A stretch of 64,000 nucleotides of DNA from Polychytrium aggregatum (lineage: Eukaryota; Chytridiomycota; Chytridiomycetes; Polychytriales). The stretch's first letter is position 1. Every line of letters starts with the position of its first letter. Of the stretch, positions 1-10,091 are shown piece after piece. The notes under the pieces are model-generated. The model did no database searches. It was given only the letters and a program-made list of their open reading frames with translations, and was not told the DNA's origin. A program made the position numbers and the translations under genes. The stretch is taken from positions 1 through 64,000 of the forward strand of contig NW_026516316.1 of the NCBI RefSeq assembly GCF_025602895.1. The letters run 5' to 3'.

Positions 1-315
1 TGCGTTTCCTTGGTCTGCTTGAGCAACGAGCCAGGATCGGTCGGCTGCAGCCTGATCCTCGAAGTGTAGCGAGAGGGCGATCTGGTCGCTCGGTGTGAGA
101 CCGATTCGCAGGTGTCCTTCCAGATTGAGTAGCTCCATGCTCTGACACCAGCGGTGGAAGCGAGGCATCTTGGAGCTCAGGAGGGGTCGGGCTCGTTTGC
201 ATACTCTGAGCAGGATCTTGATGGTGTTGTGGTCGAGGGCAAGCTGGAAACCGTCGTTGCAGCATATGATGGTGAATCTATCTGGGTAGTGTTCATCGAT
301 GGCCGGGTGAGCCAT
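1..315 (-). CDS. Sel1-repeat family protein, N-terminal part (runs off window)
   Basis: The first 105 codons of a minus-strand gene are present, from ATG at 315 down to base 1; the rest lies outside the window. The peptide aligns along its whole length with the N-terminus of the Sel1-repeat protein at 22629-24140. Shared pieces include PDRFTIICCNDGFQLALD (PDAFSIVCFNDDFRLALD in the paralog), LLRVCKRARPLLSSK and a conserved IGLTPSDQIALSL block. This N-terminal region is not itself Sel1-like and I do not recognise it; Sel1 repeats are expected downstream by analogy. The start was chosen because the paralog starts at the matching place. Function is unknown; Sel1 proteins are usually adaptor scaffolds. 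Confidence 0.7.
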   Translation of the reverse strand, partial: MAHPAIDEHYPDRFTIICCNDGFQLALDHNTIKILLRVCKRARPLLSSKMPRFHRWCQSMELLNLEGHLRIGLTPSDQIALSLHFEDQAAADRSWLVAQADQGNA

Positions 316-1950
316 GTTGGCTGAATGATGCAACAGACTAGGATGTGAGGAGAGTGCAGTGATGATGTCCAGGCGAGATGGGTGGAATGGAATGAGAGTG
401 GCACAGTCACGAAACCAGGATCGCATTGGATCCATGGATCGAGTGCCAGTCAACCAATGCTTGTCACCCGCATTCCCACACATCCAGCATCTGTCATTAC
501 CACCAGCGTTAGATATCGATTGGTTTGGCGGCAACTCACACTCAGACATGCAACGCCGTCCTCCATCGACAACTGTCATGATGATCACCATCAGGGCCCA
601 CAGATCCAATGCCGAGACAGAGATGGGGTTGGGAATCGAGACAGCGACACAGAGGAGATACACAGATCTTCCGATGTGCCCAACTGGACTCAGCTGGTCT
701 GGACGTGGTGAGTAGTGAGCGAGTGGTGAGTGAGTGGTTGTCGATGGACGACATCATTGCCTTGATGTGCGAACCAAGCACAAATACAATGCACACAGCC
801 GCATGTCAGCTTTGGGGAAGCTACTGCCCGAATGATCCACAAAGTACTCTGCCCATATCATATGCATGATCACACCGAGTCCGTATGCTCACCCACAATC
901 AAGACTGCATCAAAACCCGTCGCGCAACCTCCAGAGAAGAACATCAAGGTGTGCTTGTGTTGGCAGGGAAATACGGATGGCAGGGAAATACTGATGGTAG
1001 AGAAACACTGATGGCAGGGAAACCTGATGGCATGGAAATGTGAATGGCCAAAGAGTTCCGGTGCCTCGAGGCCATCAGACAAGACTCTAACGAGGACCAT
1101 CAAGACGCTCATCCGACCTACGATGGAGAATGGGACTGATCCTCGAGATCCTCAGCAAGCGGCAGGCGGTAAGCACTGTGGGTCGAGCGAGGATCAAAAG
1201 TGGAGAGGTGCTACTGCAGCATGATAGCGAGTTGAGTACAGGCACCGCTCTGACCATCCATAGGGAATGTACAGACCCTGCAAGCAGTGCACCAAGGTCG
1301 AGGAGAATCTTTGCAATCGCTGAGCCTCGACCACTCCCCGAGCTGTGTTGATGGGGATGATTGAATGCAACAGGTGAATGTTTTCCGTCGAAGATCCGAA
1401 ACTCGGATATCCCGGCTGGAACAAGAGCAATCACGAAAGCGTTCGGGACAGTCGACAAGCTGCTCGAACCTGACGACTGCGACTGGCTGCGCGATCGGTA
1501 CAACGAACGACGTGAGATGCAGATATCCGATCGACAACACCGAATGTCAAAACATTGTTGAGGACACTTGGAAGAGTGTTCGGGTTACTCGTCATCATCA
1601 ATGGTGGACGGAAACGTCCGAGACGACAGGAGCAGAGTCAAGCCGAGCACGATGGAAAGCGACAGCTTGTACTTGTGTGGCTGATTGACATTTATCATAC
1701 CTTCACGACTGTGATTTGCAAGCACAGACGAGGTATAGATGTCCCTCAGCCTTTGAATAGAGAAAATTACAAGCAAGCTAAAATAAAACTATCCCCCCCC
1801 CAGTTCGAGGTTCGGTTGCCACGCCCCATTCCCCATGCCAGTCATAATCATAGCCGAAAAATCACACGTCCCGGGCGGGCTCCTCAAAAGTCAACAGGAG
1901 CCATGACCTGAGCCACGGAACAGCAGATGTCCAAAAACAAGAGCAAATAA
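316..1950. other. Intergenic stretch without a supported gene
   Basis: Only short ORFs occur on both strands and none resembles a family I know. A possible short exon starts at ATG 1123 with a GTAAGC donor near 1168, but no convincing continuation was found. The part near 316-400 is presumably the promoter of the minus-strand Sel1-family gene. A run of C occurs near 1793-1801. Confidence 0.4.
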
Positions 1951-2023
1951 CGACCACACCAGGGGTCGAACCTGGAATCTCTTGATTCGTAGTCAAGCGC
2001 CTTATCCATTTGGCCATGCGGCC
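1951..2023 (-). tRNA. tRNA-Arg (ACG)
   Basis: The reverse strand folds as a 73-nt tRNA. Acceptor stem GGCCGCA pairs with TGTGGTC and the discriminator is G. The anticodon loop CTACGAA sits on a TTGA/TCAA stem, giving anticodon ACG. The T arm is CCAGG-TTCGACC-CCTGG. No intron is seen. Confidence 0.93.
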
Positions 2024-2754
2024 GATTTCTTGGAAAGGTTCGAAAAAAATTGAGATCATAATGGCAAAATTTATCAACCTCAACCGCCATGCCGCTCCAT
2101 CACCGCCGCATCATACTGCCCCAGCGCTAATCTCCACCCTCGACATTTTGAATTGCTGTTTATATATATATTGTAATTCTATTCGTGCCACGCTGCGAAA
2201 CACAATGGCGGCACCTGGTCGTCAAAATGGAGTATTTACTTGGCCTAGCGCCGAGTCATCCAGGGATAGCGGTTCCAAGGAGCCTCATATGGTCCGGCTG
2301 TTCCATGCTCCAATATTTGCGCCGCAAGTTGTGAGCGAGTCAGATCATGCCGATAAATTTCCCAGCAACCACAGCCGGATTTATCCGTAGCTCTGCCGAG
2401 CAAATCATGCGCGCTGAAAGTGTGAGACAAGCTTTACCGTCATCGCTTGTTCCAAAAGAATCTATTTGAACGCCGTATTCGTGTTGGAGGAGTGGTCATT
2501 CTCGTTCATAGGACTATTGAAACACGCTGACAAGCCCAATCAGGTGACGATATCAACAGGCCCTCCGTATTGCCTCGGGCAGTATCGATGGGTACGACGG
2601 CCGAGCGACATCACAGCCTTCCAAATAAAAGAAATAATGCGCACGGACGAGTGAGGAACAGGTGTGATGGAGGACACACACTTAAATGTTGGTATGACAT
2701 GACAAGACCGACAATCGGAATCAGAGTCAGAATCACAATACGGCGAGACAAAAG
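2024..2754. other. Intergenic stretch between two tRNA genes, no gene seen
   Basis: AT-richer sequence with only short, overlapping ORFs in several frames. Nothing coding is supported. Confidence 0.4.
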
Positions 2755-2825
2755 TGCATGGTCCGGGAATCGAACCCGGGTCTGCCGCGTGGCAGGCGGC
2801 AATTCTACCACTGGACCAACCATGC
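2755..2825 (-). tRNA. tRNA-Gly (GCC)
   Basis: The 71-nt cloverleaf has acceptor GCATGGT/ACCATGC, discriminator A, anticodon loop CTGCCAC (GCC) and T arm CCGGG-TTCGATT-CCCGG. Its gene sequence matches the plus-strand tRNA-Gly at 10092-10162. Its 5' flank is shared, in inverted orientation, with the flank at 4340-4615. Confidence 0.95.
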
Positions 2826-3100
2826 TTGAATGATAAGGTTATTCCAATATGCTATATGAATACAGTAATGCTTGACGCCGCAAACGCAGCCACCAGCTAT
2901 TCTTTCGACACCACAACCACTGCCATCAGCATTTCATTCGACACCGCAACCACTGAAACCACGGCAACCACTGCTACCACTGCTACCACTGCTACCACTG
3001 CTACCACTGCTACCACGGCAATCATTGCAACCACTGCAACCACTGCAACCACTGCTACCATTGCTACCATTGCAACCACTGCAACCACTGCTATCCACCA
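2809..3100. repeat. Left arm of an inverted repeat: tRNA-Gly 5' end plus upstream flank with a microsatellite
   Basis: Read 5' to 3', this arm matches the reverse complement of 4340-4631. It begins inside the minus tRNA-Gly gene, continues through TAAGGTTATTCCAATATGCT, and then enters a degenerate ACCACTGCTACC-type trinucleotide tract (about 2935-3090). Similarity fades beyond about 3100. The arms are similar, not identical. Confidence 0.8.
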
Positions 3101-4339
3101 AAGGCCGAAATTTGCGGCATGTTGCCCAATTCAACATGGTCACAGTGCCAGATGGGTAGCGATCGTTTCAACTTATGGCTCTGGATCCATTTATTCTTCG
3201 CATGATAATAATGCATCCCTGTCAACGCTGGCCTCCAAAAACCGAACTTTGGATAATATAAGGGATTTGCTCTCGACATTCGCGTCTGTATATCAACGAC
3301 TCACTTGCCTCTGAGTCACTGGTGTTGGCTTTTGGAGGCTCCAAATGTGATATCTTATTGTCTTCACCACGGTTGCCATTTCGAAAGATCCGTTTGCAAA
3401 GGAGCGACCATGTCAAGTATCTCATGTCCAGTCAAGTACTACAAGACCTGAGAAATCATATCTTTAGATGTGATTTCGGAATTGAATATCCACCGCAGCT
3501 CATTCGAGGCGTGGCCGCTATTCGTTTGAGGTGTCTCTGTTCAAAGTTATCCCTCAAACAAAGCACCATACGGTCAACAAGATATCGGGACATTGCGGGA
3601 GATCTGTTAGGGAAGATTAGGGAGAAACAGCAAGCCTGTATACGTGAAGAGATATATTATGATGAAGGAACAAGAATATCCTCGAACAAGGAGTAATACT
3701 GGTTTGGGGTGAGCATGGGCTTTATAGGAAGATATCCTGTCGTGGCGCGCGCGGTTCAGGGCGCGCCGGATATGTTCCCGCCAACGTTGGTTCATAACAA
3801 GATCGCCCTTGTACGATTGTATGATTGATATGGAGTGCTGACCTGGGTGATCATACGTGCATGGTTGATATCGATCGGCTCCATCACATCTCGCGTCTGG
3901 GGACAGGTAACGGATGATCAAGCGGATGGCCAAGCGGATGGTCAAGCGGATGGCCAAACGGATGGACAAACGAAGTACATGCGATTTTACACTCTGGATG
4001 TCCTTTCCCAGATATTGACCATGTATAATCTTCAATCGAAGTTGTACAATTTACTACGTGGCTGAAGCGGGCGCGGAAATATGTGTCTGTGTAATGCGCA
4101 GTATTCTCGTCGGATTTACGGATCAATGTTCAGCTTCGAAAAATGGCAGCTTGTGCCTGCGGCCGAAGAGTGGTCGCAAAGCTGTGTCGGCTCGGCCGCT
4201 CCCTGTGGGCAAGTGGAGAAGGCATCCGTGAGCAGAAATGGGGTGTTTATTTATTCGGTATATACTGATGTCGCATTGTAGACAGAGTTGATCACTTGCG
4301 CGGGAGAATGGGTTAAAGTACACAGCGCATTTTGGCTTT
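3101..4339. other. Spacer between the inverted-repeat arms
   Basis: About 1.2 kb with no supported gene. The longest plus ORF (3322-3696, 124 codons) resembles nothing I know. A short tandem repeat of GGATGGCCAAGC-like units lies at about 3913-3972. Confidence 0.4.
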
Positions 4340-4631
4340 GAGCGGACAGCAATGAATTGCAGTGGTTGCCGTAGTTGCCGTAGTTGCCGTAGTTGCCGTA
4401 GTTGCCGTAGTTGCCGTAGTTGCCGTAGTTGCCGTGGTTGCCGTGGTTGCCGTGGTTGCCGTGGTAACAGTGGTAGCAATGATTGCCGTGGTTGCGGTGT
4501 CGAATGAAATGCTGATGGCAGTGGTTGTGGTGTCGAATGAGTGGCTCATGGCTGCGTTTGCGGCGTCAAGCATTGCTGTATTCATATAGCATATTGGAAT
4601 AACCTTATCATCCAAGCATGGTTGGTCCAGT
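4340..4631. repeat. Right arm of the inverted repeat, ending in a split tRNA-Gly 5' end
   Basis: This is the reverse complement counterpart of 2809-3100. It contains a GTTGCCGTA/GTTGCCGTG tract (about 4362-4490), the shared AGCATATTGGAATAACCTTA segment, and finally GCATGGTTGGTCCAGT. There the tRNA-Gly sequence is interrupted by the LINE. Confidence 0.8.
4616..4631 (+). repeat. Left target-site duplication of the LINE (tRNA-Gly 5' end)
   Basis: GCATGGTTGGTCCAGT is identical to the first 16 nt of the intact tRNA-Gly at 10092-10107. Bases on either side differ between the two copies (left CAAG before and CAAT after; right GCTC before and GGTA after). The duplication is therefore 16 bp. Confidence 0.85.
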
Positions 4632-4641
4632 CAATAGGTGG

Positions 4642-4656
4642 GTCTTTATTAAAGAC
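4642..4656 (-). other. Perfect hairpin near the LINE 3' terminus
   Basis: GTCTTTATTAAAGAC is a perfect palindrome 10 nt from the 3' junction. On the element's sense strand it includes AATAAA. It could be a reverse-transcriptase recognition hairpin, a polyadenylation signal, or both; this is inferred from position only. Confidence 0.5.
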
Positions 4657-4875
4657 TTTGCCTTAGCGTCCCTTTTGGGCTCTGGCACTGGGTGTTGGCT
4701 TTGCCAACCGGGACATTTGGGTCGTCGGTGTACAGCTCTCTATCCCATGGGGCCTGTTTGCGGAGGGACGGCGATGTCAAGTTTTGCCGAACTCATCCAT
4801 TCAGTGACAGTTTGGGACTCTAGCTCCGGCTTCCCTGTCCAAGTGTCTGCTCATGCGTCTGGGAGGGTTTCTTTC

Positions 4876-7800
4876 TCAGGTACTTGTTTGCTGCGATTGG
4901 TCAGCCCGAGGGGCCGCTGTCCACGACAGACATTTGGTTGCGATGTCATCCAGCACCGCCACGACATCCAGCCAGATCGCTGGTCTGTTGTTCAGTACTC
5001 GGCTGCGCTTGGCACGCCATCTTCTCTGTTTTTCAGGATCGGTGGTGAGTGGTCTTGTTGGCACTCGAGCCAACTTGGGGAGTGCGTCGATTGCAAGGTC
5101 GATGTAGGTGATGCCTTCGGGGATCGATGTGGGGTGAACATATTTCTCGAGTCGGTCCTTGGCTCGGACACATTCTGCTGCATGTTTTCTGTTGACATAC
5201 ACCTTGGGGCCGTTGGGTCCGGTCTTTTTGCACTCCTTGTCGGGTTTAGGTGGGAAACACCCGACTCGCCACAGGAGCATTCTCCTTGCTTGGGCAACTG
5301 TTGCTACTGGCATCCGCGCTGTCAGGATGGGGTCGCCTTCCCACTTGTAGGTGCCTGCGATCGACATTACTTTCTCGGGCTTCCGCTCTTTTTCAAAACT
5401 GTGAACGATCACCGCCTTCTTGATGGGTGTGCCGGTGCCAGTTCCAGATTCAAACAGGTCCAGTCTTGTTCTGTCTGGGGAGTCTCGGTGCTGTCTCTCG
5501 AGCTCCTTCCATGCGGCGCTTCCGGTCAGCTTGGAGAGTATCTTCTTGTTTGGGTTTCTTGGGGGCAACTCGGTGATGTACTTGAGCACGTGGGATCCAA
5601 GATATCCTGGGTCGTCTTTCCTGTCGAACCACCGTCCGAAGCACTTGATCATCAGTATCTGTTTTCTGGTCGCCATGGTGTAGATTCCTGTGGCTGTCAT
5701 GACAGCCGGACCAGACGCGTTCTGGCGGATGTTGAGTGCCGATCGCAGTGTGTCCAGCATGCACCCCTGTAGAGTGTTCATTATCGGGCCCTTCATGTTG
5801 ACGATGGCAAGGCCGTACTCCAGACGGGGCCGGATGAAAGCCTTGTAGATTTTGACGATCAGTCCAGGGTAGACTGACTTGCTGAAGATGCCGTGTTCCT
5901 TGAGCTCTTTGGTTCGGAACTGGGCTTTGTGCTTTAGTTGAGTGACGTGGGCCTCTGCGTCGATGCCATCAGGGCCGAACTGCACCCCGAGGTACTTGTA
6001 GGTGCTGGTGACGAAGCTAAGAGGTGTTCCCTTGAGTGTGATTGGGGTCGGGTTTGCTTCCGCGGTAAGCACTTCGCATTTGGTCGGAGAGAAAGCGTAA
6101 TTGTTTTCGTCTGCGTGTGCTTCGGAGATGTCAACAAGTCTTTGGAGGTCTTCTTGGTTTTTTGCTACCAACGCCATGTCGTCCGCGTACATGACATTGT
6201 TGATGATGAGGTTCCCTATTCTGGGTGATGTGACTGCTCGTAGGTTCTGTGCGAGGTCATCCATGAAGAGGCTGTAGAGGGTGGGTGAAAGAACCGACCC
6301 TTGCAGCAGCCCGATCTCCAGCCAGTACGGCCGGGATTTGGTGCCGCTCACGAGAACAGCGGTGGTCACGTTGTCGAAGAGCGCGCGTAGGATGCGGATG
6401 GTATGCGGGGGGATGTCTCGTTGCTCGAGTTTGTGCCAGAGCCGATCCCGGTCAACTGAGTCGTACGCGGCTTTGATGTCCATGAACGCGATCCACGGGG
6501 TGTGGCCGTCGTTCTGTAGGAACTTGACGATTGAATCGAGTGCGAATACCTGGTCCAGGGTTCCCCTGTTGCTGCGGAAGCCTCCTTGGGAGATGTCGAT
6601 GGGGCCCATCTCCTGGAGGAGTCGGCTATGTAAGATCCTTTCGAATACCTTTCGGACAACTTGTAGCAGAGAGATCGGGCGATAGTTCTTGATGTCCTCT
6701 TCTTCGCCCTTCTTCTTCCAGATGGGGTGGCTGATGGCGACATTCCATTCTTGAGGGACGATGCCGGTCCACATGCACCAGTTGAAGAGCTGACGCAGCC
6801 AATCCGAGACTTGGTCGGTTACTGGGTGTAGGAGCTCGGCACTGATCCCGTCGGACCCAGGGGCCTTGTGTTTCCCCATGCGTCGGATGGCTGTTTTTAC
6901 TTCTTCTGCTGTGATTTCGCGGCCCAAGAGGCGACTGAATAGTATTTCCTGAGGACGCGGTGTATCGTTGGCTTCTTGAACACCGAGACGACTTGAGATG
7001 TTCCCAAAGTGGGCCCGGTACTGGTCCATGCTGTCTTGGTCGTTCGGAAGAATCGACCGGTTGAAGAAGCCGCTTTTGACCTTGTCTCGCTTGCTGATTT
7101 CCTTGAGGAGCTCAGAGTCCGATTTGGTGGAGAGAGACTGGGCCCAGGTGTTGTAGAAGGCGCGTTTCTGTCGTCGTATGAGGTCCTTGAGTTTGTTGTT
7201 CATGTTTTCGTAGTCGGCCATGGCCTGCAGTTGGATTCTCGAGCCTTGTGGCGACCGGTTCACGATTCGATAAGCCGTGTTTCGTCGTTTCTTGATGTCA
7301 GCCATTTCCGGTGTCCAAAAGCCGTTGCGGGGAGCCGGGCCATCCTTCTTTCGCTTCCCAATGACGATTTGTGCCACCGCTGTGACGTGGTTCTTGATGA
7401 TATTCCACCCAGATTCAACGAGGGCTTCGGCGTCTTCGCGTGCCATAGGTCCATCCTCTTGTGGTAGCCGGGTTCCCAGCTGTGTGATCTGCTCTACGAC
7501 TACTGGGTGGTGGACTCTAAAGGCTTCCGTGTATTGCTGGAGGGTTTCGGGATCTTCGAGCTTGTTGGTTCGCCACACGAGGATTGGTGGGCGGGCAGGC
7601 TCTCTGGCGGCGTTCCATTCAAGTTCCATCGACACCATGCGGTGGTCTGAGTTACAGGTATCGTTGGAGTGGACCGTCACCGTCTTGGCGTTGTGTCTCA
7701 GTGCCGTCGAGACAAAGAAGAGGTCCAGTACTGAGTGTTGTGGTTTCTTCCCGTTGACGACGTGGGTCCAGTGTTGCCCCGTGGGGTTGGTCGAATCCAC

Positions 7801-8376
7801 GAATTCCAGGAAGCCGCCCGCTACAGCTGTCCGCAGTGGTTGTAAACGGTTGGCGGTTTCATGGGTGTCTCTGCTTGTCTGGCCCATGCGGGTGTTGAAG
7901 TCGCCCATGATCACAGATGGGATAGGTTTGTTCATTTCTGTGGTGTTGGTCTTGATGGCCGACAGGGCTTCTCGGAACTTTTGCAGGGCTGCCGCATTGG
8001 CTGATAGAGCAGGCTTGAGGTAGAAAGATCCAAAGACGATGCCTCGGAACTTGAACCAGATGCTCGTGTGATGAGGTCCAACGCGGAAGTTGCTAAAGTC
8101 TTCGAGGTTGGTGGTTTTCGGGTTCCGAATGAGGGCGATTCCTCCGGTGCCTCTTGCGAGGCCGTCGACAGAGACATATGGCTCTCGGGTTTCGAAAACT
8201 ATGAGGTTCTTGTAAGGTCCGATGGATTGCTGTGGTTTGAGCCACGTTTCTTGGACTGTTATAAAGTCGAGGTCTTTTGCTTTTACCATTTCGATAACCT
8301 CGTGTATATAGGTTTCAAGTCCGCAGACATTCAGGGTCGCGAACCTAATAGTGGGCGTAGGTTGGGGCTGCATCAT
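4876..8376 (-). CDS. LINE ORF2: AP-like endonuclease plus reverse transcriptase, 1166 aa
   Basis: The endonuclease domain covers about residues 10-250, with LNVCG near 15, QETW near 42, MGDFNTR near 157 and SDHRM near 243 as the expected catalytic blocks. The reverse transcriptase covers about 495-770, with HKAPGSDG, NYRPISLL, QGGFR, the catalytic YADD at 730-733 and QGSVLSP just before it. Near the C-terminus a Cys-His cluster of CCHC type (one Cys, Cys about 8 residues on, His and Cys about 20 later) is visible, as in many LINEs. No stop or frameshift interrupts it. The ATG at 8376 overlaps the ORF1 stop (ATGA); a second ATG follows at once. No RNase H domain was recognised. Confidence 0.93.
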   Translation of the reverse strand: MMQPQPTPTIRFATLNVCGLETYIHEVIEMVKAKDLDFITVQETWLKPQQSIGPYKNLIVFETREPYVSVDGLARGTGGIALIRNPKTTNLEDFSNFRVGPHHTSIWFKFRGIVFGSFYLKPALSANAAALQKFREALSAIKTNTTEMNKPIPSVIMGDFNTRMGQTSRDTHETANRLQPLRTAVAGGFLEFVDSTNPTGQHWTHVVNGKKPQHSVLDLFFVSTALRHNAKTVTVHSNDTCNSDHRMVSMELEWNAAREPARPPILVWRTNKLEDPETLQQYTEAFRVHHPVVVEQITQLGTRLPQEDGPMAREDAEALVESGWNIIKNHVTAVAQIVIGKRKKDGPAPRNGFWTPEMADIKKRRNTAYRIVNRSPQGSRIQLQAMADYENMNNKLKDLIRRQKRAFYNTWAQSLSTKSDSELLKEISKRDKVKSGFFNRSILPNDQDSMDQYRAHFGNISSRLGVQEANDTPRPQEILFSRLLGREITAEEVKTAIRRMGKHKAPGSDGISAELLHPVTDQVSDWLRQLFNWCMWTGIVPQEWNVAISHPIWKKKGEEEDIKNYRPISLLQVVRKVFERILHSRLLQEMGPIDISQGGFRSNRGTLDQVFALDSIVKFLQNDGHTPWIAFMDIKAAYDSVDRDRLWHKLEQRDIPPHTIRILRALFDNVTTAVLVSGTKSRPYWLEIGLLQGSVLSPTLYSLFMDDLAQNLRAVTSPRIGNLIINNVMYADDMALVAKNQEDLQRLVDISEAHADENNYAFSPTKCEVLTAEANPTPITLKGTPLSFVTSTYKYLGVQFGPDGIDAEAHVTQLKHKAQFRTKELKEHGIFSKSVYPGLIVKIYKAFIRPRLEYGLAIVNMKGPIMNTLQGCMLDTLRSALNIRQNASGPAVMTATGIYTMATRKQILMIKCFGRWFDRKDDPGYLGSHVLKYITELPPRNPNKKILSKLTGSAAWKELERQHRDSPDRTRLDLFESGTGTGTPIKKAVIVHSFEKERKPEKVMSIAGTYKWEGDPILTARMPVATVAQARRMLLWRVGCFPPKPDKECKKTGPNGPKVYVNRKHAAECVRAKDRLEKYVHPTSIPEGITYIDLAIDALPKLARVPTRPLTTDPEKQRRWRAKRSRVLNNRPAIWLDVVAVLDDIATKCLSWTAAPRADQSQQTST

Positions 8377-9989
8377 TTGCGGGGAGGAGTGGTTCCTTCG
8401 CGTCCGCCTTTTTCTTGGCGGCCTGGTTTGTTGCGAGCCAGTTCCTTCGCCTTAGCAGTGATCTGCTCGGCGACGGCTGGGTCGTTCATCTTCCGTTGGT
8501 ACAAGGTCGCCGTGAGGAGGTCATTGGATTCCGCACATATCCTGGCAGCGCGTTCAATGAAGCTCTTGATTTGGAGCTTCTTGGACTCCTTCTCGGCCTC
8601 GGTGATCTTCGACACGTCCATGTGTGCGACTTCAGTGAATTTCATGTCCGTAATGTGCTTCAAGAATTCTTCTCTCGAGCTCTTGTCTCTGAGAACAAAC
8701 TCACAGACGCTGTTGTTGACAAAGCTGATATTGAGAATCTGGTTGGTGGCAAAGCCCTTCTCCTTGAAAGCTTGTCTGATCGTGCGGTAGCTACCCCGAG
8801 GGATACCCTTGACGTAAACCCAAGCGGCGTTGTCCATCCTATCCTTTAAGGGTCCTTCCTCGACAGGGACCGAGGATCTGATCATCCTGAATGGCGTGGC
8901 AGTCTTGGGCACCAGCCACTTGCCGTCGGTGGGGTCACGGCCGCGGAGGATGGCGCCGATGGCCTCGTTCTTCTTGCCGGCATCGGCCTCCTGGTGGACT
9001 TTTTCGAGGGCCGCCAGCTTGCGCGCGTCGATTGTCTTGTTGTCGGGCTGCTTCTTGGCACCCCGCTGGGCGGCTGCTGCGTAGGATGTCGGAGCTGGGC
9101 GTTCCGAGATGGCCCGGGACGCATGCTCCAGCTCGGAGGCGAGCGTCTGCATGCACTCGGTGGCGCTCTGGGTCAGGGCCTTGATTCTAGCAGCTTCCTC
9201 GGGCTTGCTGAGGTCCAGCTTGGCGAGTTCTTCGTTAATCTTCTGAGCTTTCTTGAGAAGCTCACTCTGGATGTGCTGAAGCTGCTGTTGGGGACTCTGC
9301 TTCTTGCGCATGTCGGTGGCGCAGACGCGCTTCCCGACAGCCCTGGCATCGGCGAGGGAGGCCCGTTGTTCGAAAAGCTTCCATCCGGCTTCGTCATGGC
9401 GGGTCATCAGGCCCCAGAATACGAGGATGGAAAAATGCTTCCCGCATTCTTCCACCTTGGTGGCGGCGTCCGGGCTCATCAGCATGTTCTTGCAGACGAC
9501 CGAGTGCTGGGCGTCGTCGATACGCCAGGCGGGGGGCTTGCTCCCTCTGCAACGGGAGCATTGAACTTGGTCTGCCTTCAGAGCGAAGACAAACCTAAAG
9601 CGGCGGTAGGTGATGTCTTTGAAATCGACCGGGATGAAGTCCTGGTCGGTGAGAGTGTTGTTCTTGGCCTTCTCGAGGATCGAGAGGGCCCACTTCTTTT
9701 CTTCAACCACGTCGGGCGGGTTGGGAAAGATTGCCGAATCTGCATAGAGCTCTTCGATAATTTCTTCGACGGTCTTCTTGCGACCGACGTGCAGCTGGAT
9801 GGGCTCACCATCCCTGCGGTGCTTTTTGGTGGGTGCTGATTCGGTGGCCTCGGTGATATTGGCGCTACTGACCTGATGGCCGTTGCTTCCTAGGCTGCGA
9901 TTTTCGTCCGGTTGGCCTGGTTCTTGGGCAGCAGGGCTGCCCGAGGTGTCTATGGCCATCTCGTTGATGGCCGTTTGGGTCGGGGGCAT
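8373..9989 (-). CDS. LINE ORF1 nucleic-acid-binding protein, 538 aa
   Basis: The reading frame stays open upstream into the tRNA-Gly gene, but that part is read-through. The first ATG inside the element that fits is at 9989. Visible features are a basic, charged N-terminus and a Cys-rich segment with CSRC followed by further Cys and CGKH, which could bind zinc. A helical charged region follows (QQQLQHIQSELLKKAQKINE). A late segment around AAWVYVKGIPRGSYRTIRQA has the look of an RRM-like fold. Such proteins bind the element's RNA as chaperones (family knowledge). It is positioned directly before ORF2 with a 4-nt overlap. Confidence 0.85.
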   Translation of the reverse strand: MPPTQTAINEMAIDTSGSPAAQEPGQPDENRSLGSNGHQVSSANITEATESAPTKKHRRDGEPIQLHVGRKKTVEEIIEELYADSAIFPNPPDVVEEKKWALSILEKAKNNTLTDQDFIPVDFKDITYRRFRFVFALKADQVQCSRCRGSKPPAWRIDDAQHSVVCKNMLMSPDAATKVEECGKHFSILVFWGLMTRHDEAGWKLFEQRASLADARAVGKRVCATDMRKKQSPQQQLQHIQSELLKKAQKINEELAKLDLSKPEEAARIKALTQSATECMQTLASELEHASRAISERPAPTSYAAAAQRGAKKQPDNKTIDARKLAALEKVHQEADAGKKNEAIGAILRGRDPTDGKWLVPKTATPFRMIRSSVPVEEGPLKDRMDNAAWVYVKGIPRGSYRTIRQAFKEKGFATNQILNISFVNNSVCEFVLRDKSSREEFLKHITDMKFTEVAHMDVSKITEAEKESKKLQIKSFIERAARICAESNDLLTATLYQRKMNDPAVAEQITAKAKELARNKPGRQEKGGREGTTPPRK

Positions 9990-10091
9990 GTGGAGGGGGT
10001 CGTTGGTTGAGAGTGTTGAGCGGTTTGTTAATAAAAGAGCGACGGAGAGCCTGTGCCTGTGGATCCAAAAGTTGAGATCAAGGTCAAGCTC

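Larger units (their letters stand above)
4632..10091 (-). mobile_element. Full-length non-LTR retrotransposon (LINE) inserted in a tRNA-Gly gene
   Basis: A 5,460-bp minus-strand element with a roughly 100-bp 5' leader (9990-10091), ORF1 (8373-9989), ORF2 (4876-8376) and a roughly 244-bp 3' UTR. ORF2 encodes an apurinic-type endonuclease and a reverse transcriptase. Both ORFs are intact, so the copy looks young. The 3' end carries a perfect GTCTTT/AAAGAC hairpin (4642-4656) and lacks a long poly(A) tail. A 16-bp duplication of tRNA-Gly sequence flanks it, so insertion restored a complete tRNA-Gly gene on the 5' side of the element. The clade is not assigned: site-specific tRNA-associated LINEs are known in other eukaryotes, but I cannot place this one without a tree. 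Confidence 0.9.

Noticed and set aside
2880-3160. Thr/Ala-rich low-complexity proteins on both strands
   Set aside because: Trinucleotide microsatellite in the inverted-repeat arms; no start context or conservation.
4618-5772. 384-codon plus-strand ORF
   Set aside because: It lies antisense to LINE ORF2 and is Cys/Gly/Ser-rich without a domain; a shadow of the real frame.
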